A DNA stretch of 7,414 bases, taken from NCBI GenBank assembly GCA_005801025.1, contig SYDZ01000017.1, forward strand, positions 1 to 7,414, written 5' to 3'. Source of the stretch: Actinomycetota bacterium. GTDB taxonomy: Bacteria > Actinomycetota > Acidimicrobiia > Acidimicrobiales > Ilumatobacteraceae. The position numbers were made by a program, and so were the translations under genes. Shown here piece after piece: positions 1 through 5,931 of this stretch. The notes under the pieces are model-generated. The model was not told the origin of the DNA. It saw only the letters and a program-made list of their open reading frames with translations, and ran no database searches. Every line of letters starts with the position of its first letter. The stretch's first letter is position 1.

Positions 1-705
1 AAGATGCATCACTTCCACAGCGCGATCCATCTGACGGTGCAATGCCACGCGAACAGCCATCAAGACATCACGACCCGCATCAAGCGTGTCACGATCTGCA
101 GGTGTGATTGAGACGCCCGCTGCTTGCGCCCATGACAGGGCGTGGATATCGCGTAACCCTCCGTACCCCTCTTTAAGATTTGGCTCCAACAAGAAGGCAA
201 CTTCGCCATGTTCGAGTTGCCGTTCGCGCACGCGCCGCAATAATTCTGGAAGTCGCACCGATGAACTTGCTTTCCATACCTTGATACCCTCAGCGCTCAG
301 TTCATCAGCAAGGGTTGAGTCGCCAGCTAGACAGCGAACACTCAGCAGTGCAGTCGCTGCATCAAGTTCAGACTTGGCTAATTCGACTGCTTGCTTGACC
401 GTGCACACAGAGTGTCCCAGTTTGATTCCTGAGTCCCAAATGGGATACCAAATCTTGGCTGCCAAGTCATCAATATTTTTCGCGCCGTCGTGAATCAACA
501 TCACATCAAGATCGCTAAACGGGGCCAGTTCCCCTCGGCCGTAGCCACCAACGGCAACTAAGGCCACCCGCTTGGAAATCGTCACCGCTTCGTTGGCCGA
601 CTGCCAGACTGATTGCAACCACTCATCGGTGGCTTGACAGAGAGATCGGGTCAGTCGAACTCCACGCAAATTCGAGTCGGCGAGAACTTCCTGACGGCGC
701 TGCAT
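1..705 (-). CDS. glnD: GlnD, PII uridylyltransferase/uridylyl-removing enzyme (N-terminal 235 residues; runs off the left edge)
   Basis: Bifunctional cytoplasmic sensor that modifies the PII signalling protein and so couples glutamine level to nitrogen assimilation. In some actinobacteria the homologue adenylylates PII instead. I read an open minus-strand frame from the ATG at 705 to base 1. The nucleotidyltransferase signature GGYGRGELAPFSDLD is at residues 53-67, with D65 and D67 as the metal-binding pair. The GlnD-specific motif around EPNLKEGYGGLRD is at 174-186. The HD and ACT domains expected in a full protein (roughly 750-900 residues in the family) lie outside the window. The usual GHSVRT motif reads GHSVCT here (C101). 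No other start fits. AGGA directly abuts the ATG, which is too close for a normal ribosome binding site, so coupling to the hydrolase 28 bp upstream is plausible. There is no amtB or glnB/glnK on the visible upstream side. Confidence 0.93.
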   Translation of the reverse strand, partial: MQRRQEVLADSNLRGVRLTRSLCQATDEWLQSVWQSANEAVTISKRVALVAVGGYGRGELAPFSDLDVMLIHDGAKNIDDLAAKIWYPIWDSGIKLGHSVCTVKQAVELAKSELDAATALLSVRCLAGDSTLADELSAEGIKVWKASSSVRLPELLRRVRERQLEHGEVAFLLEPNLKEGYGGLRDIHALSWAQAAGVSITPADRDTLDAGRDVLMAVRVALHRQMDRAVEVMHL

Positions 706-733
706 TCCTACAGTCTGTCTGACGCAGGGGCAG

Positions 734-1726
734 TTAGCCCATCTGTCCAGTGATTGCTGAGTCCAAAAAGCTATTCAGGGCATTCAGATTGAGCCCCATA
801 TCGGGGTAGTGCTGACGGGCGTCTTTGGGTCCCGAGTCCACAACGTCAACCTTTACTTTGCTTGCCATACCTTGGTCAATGGCGATGTCGGAGATGATAA
901 AGACCTGTTCGACCCCGACAATTGGGTCATCAACACCGTGACCTAAATACATTGGAGGGTCACTTGGGTCAATGAGGTCATTCACCGATGCCCTCGCTAA
1001 ACGCTCGCTTGAACAGTTCATCGTGGTGGTTTTCTGTGATGGGCAATTGAGAAAAAGATTGAACAGATTGGGAATCTCTTCCCAGCCATCATTAATCCAA
1101 GCATTGAGATCCATAGGAGCGCCAAGAGCCACGACCGCGCTTGGACGACTGGATTGTACGACTAACTCTGTCGGAAGGTTAGGTGAAACAAAAACTGCTT
1201 GGGCATTGCCCATGGCTTGCATCATCGCCAAGTGCCCCCCTGCAGAATGTCCGCTGAGGATCAACTGCTTGGGATCAATACCCAAGTTCGAGGCTTGTGA
1301 TCTCACGAAACGAATTGCTCGGTCGATATCACGAATCGGTTCGGGAAAACTCACCCTCGGCACCAAGCGGTAATCCACCGAAATGACTACCCAACCCCGG
1401 AGTAGTTGAGTTTTCATTGACGCCGAAACATCGGCCCGCTGACCGCCATTCCAACCGCCACCGTGAACGTGAACAATCACTGGGCGCGAATCATTTTTGT
1501 TCCAACCATAAGGTGTATAGACGTCAAGACTCTGTTGCGTATCTATTCCATAGGACAAAGAAAATGACGGCTGAGATGTAGGTATCTGCGACAGTTTCAG
1601 TCGTTCGAACGACTTGGGATTAATGATCTGACATGATGCAACGACGCTCAGGAATAAGACTGTAGTTACAACTCTGGCTGCTTTTCTCCAAGACCAATGA
1701 TGATTACTTCGCACTCTACTACTCAA
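734..1726 (-). CDS. Lipoprotein alpha/beta-hydrolase (esterase/lipase-like, HGGGW family)
   Basis: Predicted membrane-anchored extracytoplasmic esterase of the alpha/beta-hydrolase-3/BD-FAE type (330 aa). The N-terminus has basic residues (R14, K15, R18), a hydrophobic stretch at about 19-30 and a lipobox VVASC with C32 as the lipidated cysteine. HGGGW at 88-92 forms the oxyanion hole. GHSAGG at 159-164 supplies nucleophile S161. D267 in the HGVDDPIV stretch and H306 in QHYPD complete the triad. C228 and C237 could form a disulfide outside the cell. The start is a TTG; AGGA at 1735-1732 with a 5-nt spacer supports it, and the signal peptide needs this or a nearby start. A GTG four codons later is the alternative. 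It lies 63 bp after the upstream hypothetical gene and 28 bp before glnD, a probable operon. The substrate cannot be read from sequence; short acyl or aryl esters are typical of the family. Confidence 0.88.
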   Translation of the reverse strand: MSSRVRSNHHWSWRKAARVVTTVLFLSVVASCQIINPKSFERLKLSQIPTSQPSFSLSYGIDTQQSLDVYTPYGWNKNDSRPVIVHVHGGGWNGGQRADVSASMKTQLLRGWVVISVDYRLVPRVSFPEPIRDIDRAIRFVRSQASNLGIDPKQLILSGHSAGGHLAMMQAMGNAQAVFVSPNLPTELVVQSSRPSAVVALGAPMDLNAWINDGWEEIPNLFNLFLNCPSQKTTTMNCSSERLARASVNDLIDPSDPPMYLGHGVDDPIVGVEQVFIISDIAIDQGMASKVKVDVVDSGPKDARQHYPDMGLNLNALNSFLDSAITGQMG

Positions 1727-1732
1727 CCTGAT

Positions 1733-1776
1733 CCTGTGCCGAATGTCTTGTCACTCCGTAACACATTGGGCACAGG
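1733..1776 (-). promoter_or_regulatory. Inverted repeat/hairpin covering the ribosome binding site of the lipoprotein hydrolase
   Basis: Two 16-nt arms, 1761-1776 and 1733-1748, pair at 14 of 16 positions around a 12-nt loop. On the minus-strand transcript the outer helix is CCTGTGCC with GGCACAGG (8 bp, perfect), followed by a C-C mismatch, 5 more pairs, a G-G mismatch and one closing pair. The 3' arm ends in AGG, and those bases are three of the four in the AGGA ribosome binding site (1735-1732) of the TTG start at 1726. Formed as RNA, the hairpin would hide that site. No T-run follows on either strand, which argues against a simple intrinsic terminator. A protein-binding DNA dyad is the other reading. 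The structure is seen directly; the regulatory role is inferred. Confidence 0.55.
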
Positions 1777-1789
1777 TTTGAGTCGCAGG

Positions 1790-2230
1790 TCACACAGTTT
1801 TGCGATGAGTGATCACGCTGGCAGCCTTGAAGGCACCCCACTCAAGGCCAGGCTCAATCAATCGCTCATCTATATCGCCCCAACTCGCTGGGCACAGAGC
1901 AAACACGTCAAGTGGAAATGAGCGCACGTTAAATTCATCCCGCTGAACTGATGGCACACCGATCACCAACAGGGCATCGGTTATTGGTTGCGTGGCTGAA
2001 CGAAAGATAGTCAATGGATTGACTCGCTGCGCAAGAATATCTGTTGTCAGTAACTCCCTCAAACTCACTGTCACGTCTTGTCGTACCGAGGTCGTCACTT
2101 CATCACACATCTCAGATGTCAATGGCCGCGCTGAACCTTGAGCGATCACCGTGCCTTGCAATAGACGCAGGCTCCAAGCATCCACGACTTCTTTTGTGAC
2201 CTGCAACAGCCGCGCTGAATAATCGTCCAC
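1790..2230 (-). CDS. Conserved actinobacterial-type hypothetical protein (146 aa)
   Basis: A cytoplasmic protein of unknown function with no signal peptide or membrane segment. It resembles, from memory, a conserved actinobacterial hypothetical family. The N-terminal half (to about residue 62) is probably helical. The C-terminal half carries the recognisable features: DILAQRVNPL at 64-73, VQRDEF at 95-100, DVFALCPASWGDID at 108-121, and EPGLEWGAFKA at 126-136. The frame is open back to 2350, but that stretch would run through the start of the divergent gene and reads like non-coding sequence, so I place the start at the GTG at 2230. AAGGG lies just upstream of it, closer than usual. The gene begins the left minus-strand operon, 63 bp ahead of the lipoprotein hydrolase. 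I know of no assigned function and give none. Confidence 0.72.
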   Translation of the reverse strand: MDDYSARLLQVTKEVVDAWSLRLLQGTVIAQGSARPLTSEMCDEVTTSVRQDVTVSLRELLTTDILAQRVNPLTIFRSATQPITDALLVIGVPSVQRDEFNVRSFPLDVFALCPASWGDIDERLIEPGLEWGAFKAASVITHRKTV

Positions 2231-2309
2231 ACCCTTATGTAAGCAGGGTTTTCGGCACTTCCCACCAAGCGTATACAGGGTGTCACACCGTGGGTCTATG
2301 GTGAGATGT
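2231..2309. promoter_or_regulatory. Divergent promoter region between the hypothetical gene and the PH-like gene
   Basis: These 79 bp separate two divergent starts and must hold promoters for both. For the plus-strand gene, TATGGT at 2297-2302 fits the actinobacterial -10 (TAnnnT) and ends 7 nt before the ATG at 2310; I see no clear -35. An odd-centred palindrome GGTGTCACACC is at 2279-2289, just upstream of that hexamer, and GTATAC is at 2271-2276. For the minus-strand gene I see no convincing -10. A weak 5-bp inverted repeat (ACCCT/AGGGT) lies at 2231-2249. Confidence 0.5.
2297..2302 (+). promoter_or_regulatory. Candidate -10 hexamer (TATGGT) for the PH-like gene
   Basis: TATGGT fits TAnnnT and ends exactly 7 nt before the ATG at 2310, so transcription could start at or near the A of the start codon. 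No -35 match is visible. GGTGAG, overlapping its 3' end, could instead serve as a ribosome binding site on a longer transcript. Confidence 0.3.
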
Positions 2310-2999
2310 ATGGGATTCTTTGCTGACCGTAAGAAAAAAGCGCAACTCAAGGTTGCTCAGGCTGCAGCAACCAAGTCCGCCGCAGCACTGGCCGAATGGC
2401 AGAAGAATTCGGCCGCCCTAGAAGTGATGCTGAAGGTCGTTAATGACTGTCGTCATGGAAAAACTCACGAGCAGTTTGTGGACACCAATGACTACGGTTT
2501 CATGCTCAAAAGCGGGGAGTTCCCGATCGCCTATCTGCAGGGCGTTGCGTATCTCGAAAATGTCAAAGCCCCCACGCAATACAGTGGTGGATACGGGGGC
2601 GTCTCATTTCCAATTTTCGGACGAGTGCGCTTGAATACGGGACGCTCCGGTGGAAAAATCACCGAAGGTGCAGAATCGATCAACCGAACTGATGATGGCC
2701 ACGCTTTGATCACTAATACACGCATCATGTTCGCTGGCAGTAAACGTGCCCGTGAGTGGCGTTTTGACAAAATGATGGGTTGCTCACATTTACCAGGAGG
2801 CATCACAATTTTTGCAATGACCACGAGTGGTAAGCCAGCCGGTCTCGGCTACGGCGATGGGCCCGCTTCAGAAGTGCAATTTCGCATTGAACTTGCGTCG
2901 GCTATCGCCCTTGGGACACTTGAACGCTACGAACAAGAACTGCTGGCCGAACAGGTCCAACATGCCAGCGAATTGCCTATTGCATCATCACCTCCCTGA
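2310..2999 (+). CDS. Probable bacterial PH-like domain protein, function unknown (229 aa)
   Basis: A soluble cytoplasmic protein. Residues 1-45 are rich in Ala, Lys and Gln and probably helical (DRKKKAQLKVAQAAATKSAA). A Gly/aromatic-rich linker (QYSGGYGGVSFP, 90-101) precedes a region I read as a bacterial PH-like fold. There, HALITNTRIMFAGSKRAREW at about 131-150 matches the strand-turn-strand pattern of proteins in which a 'TN.R..F.G......' stretch is followed by a W/F-D-K segment. A C-terminal helix (FRIELASAIALGTLERY) follows. I chose the ATG at 2310 because GGTGAG lies 4 nt upstream and the MGFF start is typical; ATGs at 2280 and 2298 are in frame but poorly placed. It is followed 49 bp later by the substrate-binding lipoprotein. 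Family members often sit with short-C-terminal-domain or membrane-associated proteins, but no specific role can be assigned. Confidence 0.7.
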   Translation: MGFFADRKKKAQLKVAQAAATKSAAALAEWQKNSAALEVMLKVVNDCRHGKTHEQFVDTNDYGFMLKSGEFPIAYLQGVAYLENVKAPTQYSGGYGGVSFPIFGRVRLNTGRSGGKITEGAESINRTDDGHALITNTRIMFAGSKRAREWRFDKMMGCSHLPGGITIFAMTTSGKPAGLGYGDGPASEVQFRIELASAIALGTLERYEQELLAEQVQHASELPIASSPP

Positions 3000-3035
3000 A
3001 CGTCCAGGCAACCTCTGTCAACCCTGACTGAGCCG

Positions 3036-3041
3036 TAGAGT
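3036..3041 (+). promoter_or_regulatory. Candidate -10 hexamer (TAGAGT) for the substrate-binding lipoprotein gene
   Basis: TAGAGT fits TAnnnT and ends 7 nt before the ATG at 3049. No Shine-Dalgarno sequence is visible ahead of that ATG, so a leaderless transcript from this hexamer is plausible. The -35 position is not recognisable. Readthrough from the gene 49 bp upstream is an alternative or additional source of transcript. Confidence 0.35.
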
Positions 3042-3048
3042 TCTGAGT

Positions 3049-4308
3049 ATGGCTGTATTGGCACCACGTTCTCTGACCACCGTGACATTGACTGGCATCA
3101 TGCTTTTGGTCGCTGCGTGCAGTGGATCATCATCTGTTCCCGCCCCAGACAGTGTGCCCGATCTAGCGACCTCGGTTGCTCCCCAAACTTCAGATGGGAT
3201 TCTGCGCATTGGTTTACTCATACCGCAGTCTGGCCCAGGAGCAGCGATTGGTGAACCGCTGATTGCCATTGCGCAAGCAGCGATTGATCTTGTCAATGCC
3301 AACGGAGGCGTGATGGGTCAGGATGTTGAAATGATCGTGCGAGATGAAGGCGCAGATGCCGCCTCAGCACTGACTTCTATCGATAACTTTCTCGCCAATG
3401 ACAGTATTGATGTCTTGATTGGACCATTTTCTTCCCCAACAACGCTGTCCGCTCTTCCGCGACTCATGGAGAGCAAGATCGGCACCTGCTCACCTACCGC
3501 TACGGCTATTTCCTTGGCTTCATTTCCCGATGAGGGTCTATTCATCCGCACGACCCCCTCTGAAGGCCTTCTCACTCAGGCCATGGCACAGTTGGTCGCA
3601 CAGACCGGAATCAATGAAACAAGTATCGCCTACCCCGATGATTCATACGGTCGTGACTTTGTTGTTGAACTTCGCCGCGCACTGCTCATTCAAGGTATCT
3701 CTGTGACCCTTGAATCGGCGTTTGCTCCTGCTGACAGTGATTACTCATCTCTGGCTGAAGAGCTCTCCGCTCAATCCAAGGGAGTCATCACACTCATCGG
3801 TGACAGCGAAAGTGGAGCGCGCTTCCTCAACAGTTTGGTGATGGCCAATTCAACACATCAGATCATTGTCAATGATCCACTCTCCGCTGCTGATCTCTCG
3901 ACAAATGAGAACCTCAATTCATCAATTCGCCGCAACATCATCGGCGTGGCGGCTAATGCATTTGCGGGTGCAGGAGTAACTCCAGCAGAGCACATCGCAT
4001 TCTCGGCTGCAATTGTTGATTGCGTCAATCTCTTGACTTTGGGATCAATCGCTGCAGGAAGTGACAACGCCATTGCGATCATGTCCCAGGTCATCATCAC
4101 AAGCCGTGGAGGGTCAGGGTGCGGAGATTTCCCGACCTGTCTTTCTCTCCTCAAAGCCGGACTCAACATTGACTACAACGGATCAACGGGGCAACTTGAT
4201 CTTGATCCAAACGGCGATCCTTCTCGGGCCAAATTTCTCACATTTAGTTTTGGCAACAATGGTCTGAGCGCCTACAAAGGCCCCCTTGACGTGATGAGTG
4301 CTCCGTAA
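3049..4308 (+). CDS. ABC transporter substrate-binding lipoprotein, branched-chain amino acid (LivK-like) type
   Basis: Extracytoplasmic solute receptor of the type I periplasmic-binding-protein fold (Peripla_BP_6 family), 419 aa. The signal peptide has R7, a hydrophobic core at about 10-20 and lipobox LVAAC with C24 as the lipid anchor. A Ser/Pro-rich tether (25-48) follows. The first lobe opens with ILRIGLLIPQSGPGAAIGEP (51-70), then AQAAIDLVNANGGVMGQDVE (75-94), and includes IGPFSSPTTLSALP (124-137). The second lobe includes SIAYPDDSYGRDF (192-204). The C-terminal YNGSTGQLDLDPNGD (376-390) is the usual closing motif of the family. Cys358 and Cys364 may pair. The ligand is not readable: members bind branched-chain amino acids, amides, urea or aromatic acids. 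No permease or ATPase gene is in the window, so it either serves a transporter encoded elsewhere or has a sensing role. Confidence 0.9.
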   Translation: MAVLAPRSLTTVTLTGIMLLVAACSGSSSVPAPDSVPDLATSVAPQTSDGILRIGLLIPQSGPGAAIGEPLIAIAQAAIDLVNANGGVMGQDVEMIVRDEGADAASALTSIDNFLANDSIDVLIGPFSSPTTLSALPRLMESKIGTCSPTATAISLASFPDEGLFIRTTPSEGLLTQAMAQLVAQTGINETSIAYPDDSYGRDFVVELRRALLIQGISVTLESAFAPADSDYSSLAEELSAQSKGVITLIGDSESGARFLNSLVMANSTHQIIVNDPLSAADLSTNENLNSSIRRNIIGVAANAFAGAGVTPAEHIAFSAAIVDCVNLLTLGSIAAGSDNAIAIMSQVIITSRGGSGCGDFPTCLSLLKAGLNIDYNGSTGQLDLDPNGDPSRAKFLTFSFGNNGLSAYKGPLDVMSAP

Positions 4309-4320
4309 CGAAGTGAGGAT

Positions 4321-5034
4321 CTATAAAAGGCTGGCTAATTCGCCGACCTCGGTCACGGTCCCGACATAGAAGGTACCGAATTCTGCATAAACAGCGGATG
4401 CCTCGTCAAAACGCATTGTGTAGACAACTTCTTTGAGGTCGTCGGGACGATTGGCAAATAAAGTCACACCCCATTCAAAATCGTCCACACCCGCCGAACC
4501 TGTAATCAATTGGACAATACGTCCTGCGAATTTTCGTCCACTCGTGCCATGTTCGTGCATCAATTCTTTGCGACGTTCAAAGGGCAAAGTAAACCAGTTC
4601 GCATCCTGAACACGACTCTTGCTCATTGGATAAAAACACCAAGCCAATTTTCCTTCGGGCGGAAGTTGCGGGTAGAGACGCGGAGCCAGCATCGCCTCCG
4701 GCATACCTGCGGCGTATTCACTTACTTCAGTCATCGACACATAACTATCAACGACATCAAGTCCCGCATTTTGGATGGCAGTTTGTAACTTGCGCAGTAA
4801 ACGCCAATCTTTAGTTAAGGCCATGATCGCTGCATCGGCTTTATGACCGAGCATGGAGACACAGATGACCTGCAGACCCTCCACCTGCGCTTGCGTCACC
4901 GCAGCAATTAAATCTTCAGCGTCAAACATTGGTGTCGGCTTGACGAAAAGGTGGATAACGCACAATCCGACGCTGGGGCTCATAGAGCCATCTTCTGCGG
5001 GGCCAGGTACGGAGGTTTGGGCGTGATCACTCAT
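4321..5034 (-). CDS. chdC: Coproheme decarboxylase (ChdC/HemQ, chlorite dismutase family)
   Basis: Last enzyme of the coproporphyrin-dependent haem pathway: it removes two propionate carboxyls from Fe-coproporphyrin III, using peroxide, to give haem b in the cytoplasm. The protein is 237 aa, the normal family length. By alignment from memory with the S. aureus enzyme, the active-site residues are present: R119 (RLYP), catalytic Tyr135 and K139 (YPMSK), proximal haem ligand H162 (EHG), and Q175 (IVQLITG). The end is typical: DDFEWGVTLFA at 184-194, then MRFDEASAVYAEFGTFYVG at 207-225. I chose the ATG at 5034 because AGGTAGGG lies 8 nt upstream and the frame further up would overlap fdhD. It follows fdhD by 22 bp, a likely operon. 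The YPMSK form resembles Firmicutes enzymes rather than the YPFVRS form of mycobacteria and corynebacteria. Confidence 0.93.
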   Translation of the reverse strand: MSDHAQTSVPGPAEDGSMSPSVGLCVIHLFVKPTPMFDAEDLIAAVTQAQVEGLQVICVSMLGHKADAAIMALTKDWRLLRKLQTAIQNAGLDVVDSYVSMTEVSEYAAGMPEAMLAPRLYPQLPPEGKLAWCFYPMSKSRVQDANWFTLPFERRKELMHEHGTSGRKFAGRIVQLITGSAGVDDFEWGVTLFANRPDDLKEVVYTMRFDEASAVYAEFGTFYVGTVTEVGELASLL

Positions 5035-5042
5035 AGACAAAA

Positions 5043-5050
5043 CCCTACCT
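5043..5050 (-). promoter_or_regulatory. Ribosome binding site deciding the chdC start
   Basis: AGGTAGGG, 8 nt before the ATG at 5034, is the strongest Shine-Dalgarno in the window. It lies in the 22-bp gap after the fdhD stop and fixes the chdC start over the longer open frame that would begin inside fdhD. Confidence 0.75.
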
Positions 5051-5056
5051 GCGAAC

Positions 5057-5854
5057 TCAGGCGGGGCTATAGCGGACAGCTGAGCCATCTCGCACAAAGC
5101 CATATAACGAGATACCGGCACGCCGAGCGGTCTGTACGGCAAGCGACGTCGGCGCACTCACCGAGACCAAGGTTCCAAAGCCGGCTGCCCATGCTTTTTG
5201 AACCATCTCAAAACTGGCTCGGCCAGAAACAAAAAGCCCAAGAGAGTGAGCGGGCATCTGGCCATCAAGCAAAAGATTGCCGACCACCTTGTCCACCGCG
5301 TTATGGCGCCCAACATCCTCACGAACGAGAAGAATATTTCCCTCACTGTCAAAAGTCGCAGCGGCATGCACAGCCCCAGTCAACGCAAATAATTGCTGTG
5401 AAGATTGCGCACGCTGAGGAATTTGTAAAATTAATTCAGATTCAAAAACAACCAAAGGGGCACCCGACAAGGGAGACAAGCGTTCAGTTAATTCATCGAG
5501 CGATTGTGAACCGCACAGACCACAACTTGATGATGTCATTCCGAGTCGTGGTGCTGGTACGGGCGCCAAACCACCAGTCTCCACGGTCACGATGTTGAAC
5601 TCACTCTCAACGGCCGACCCGTTAGCGCAGTAACGCACGGAGAGTATTGGTGCTCCTGCCAACAGACCGTCGGCATGACAAAAACCGACGGCTAATTCAT
5701 AATCGTGACCAGGTGTGCGCATCGTCGTCGCCACTAGATGGCCGTCTAGCTGAATGGACATCGGTTCTTCAACGACCAAGTCATCAGGAGCGCGACGCTG
5801 CGCATCTTTACCAATCTTGACGATAAGCATTTGGTCAGTACGTTTGCGAGCCAC
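5057..5854 (-). CDS. fdhD: FdhD, sulfurtransferase required for formate dehydrogenase activity
   Basis: FdhD passes sulfur from a cysteine desulfurase to the molybdenum bis-MGD cofactor and so activates formate dehydrogenases; it acts in the cytoplasm. Seen here (265-aa numbering): VEEP near 28-31, MRTPGHDYELAVGF at 45-58, the SSCGLCG motif with the CxxC cysteines C111 and C114, GAVHAAA at 160-166, REDVGRHNAVDKVVG at 178-192 and FVSGRASFEM at 208-217. All hallmarks are intact. The start is uncertain. GTG at 5854 gives the usual spacing to VEEP and has a TAnnnT hexamer 7 nt upstream. GTG at 5893 would add 13 residues, and ATG at 5830 looks too short. It is 77 bp (or 38 bp with the longer start) after the ATP-grasp gene and 22 bp before chdC. 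No formate dehydrogenase subunit is in the window; one is expected elsewhere. Confidence 0.92.
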   Translation of the reverse strand: MARKRTDQMLIVKIGKDAQRRAPDDLVVEEPMSIQLDGHLVATTMRTPGHDYELAVGFCHADGLLAGAPILSVRYCANGSAVESEFNIVTVETGGLAPVPAPRLGMTSSSCGLCGSQSLDELTERLSPLSGAPLVVFESELILQIPQRAQSSQQLFALTGAVHAAATFDSEGNILLVREDVGRHNAVDKVVGNLLLDGQMPAHSLGLFVSGRASFEMVQKAWAAGFGTLVSVSAPTSLAVQTARRAGISLYGFVRDGSAVRYSPA

Positions 5855-5861
5855 AGGGCAA

Positions 5862-5867
5862 AGGCTA
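5862..5867 (-). promoter_or_regulatory. Candidate -10 hexamer (TAGCCT) for fdhD
   Basis: On the minus strand TAGCCT fits TAnnnT and ends exactly 7 nt before the GTG at 5854. No Shine-Dalgarno is visible before any of the three candidate fdhD starts, so a leaderless transcript is plausible. No good -35 is seen. This would give fdhD-chdC a promoter of their own within the larger gene run. Confidence 0.3.
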
Positions 5868-5931
5868 CGGTTCGTGGCAACTGATCGGCGCACGCAAGGT
5901 TGGCGATCTCTGATGCCTCGAGGGCTTTTCT

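Noticed and set aside
86..493. A 135-aa plus-strand open frame at the left edge
   Set aside because: It is antisense to the GlnD transferase domain, which is unambiguous; the plus-strand product is Ser/Arg-rich with no family features.
972..1373. A 133-aa plus-strand open frame inside the hydrolase gene
   Set aside because: It is antisense to the catalytic core of the hydrolase and has no motif of its own.
2231..2249. ACCCT/AGGGT inverted repeat ahead of the hypothetical gene as a second masking hairpin
   Set aside because: Only 5 bp with a 9-nt loop, well within chance for this region.
2231..2350. N-terminal extension of the hypothetical minus-strand gene to 2350
   Set aside because: It would cross the whole divergent promoter region and the start of the opposite gene, and its sequence does not resemble the rest of the protein.
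4309..4320. A bidirectional terminator between the converging receptor and chdC genes
   Set aside because: The gap is only 12 bp, and I found no stable inverted repeat in or around it.
4585..4599. Loss of the ChdC catalytic tyrosine, suggested by NWF where relatives have NWY
   Set aside because: Counting residues against the S. aureus enzyme places the catalytic tyrosine in YPMSK, which is intact here (Y135); the NWF position is a different, non-catalytic residue.
5035..5157. N-terminal extension of chdC to 5157
   Set aside because: It would overlap the end of fdhD by about 100 bp and add an Arg-rich stretch foreign to the family; the ATG at 5034 has a strong Shine-Dalgarno.
4951..5598. A 215-aa plus-strand open frame antisense to fdhD and chdC
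   Set aside because: It runs opposite two clear enzyme genes, is low-complexity (many His, Gln, Arg, Ser) and has no recognisable motif; it is a shadow of the minus-strand coding.
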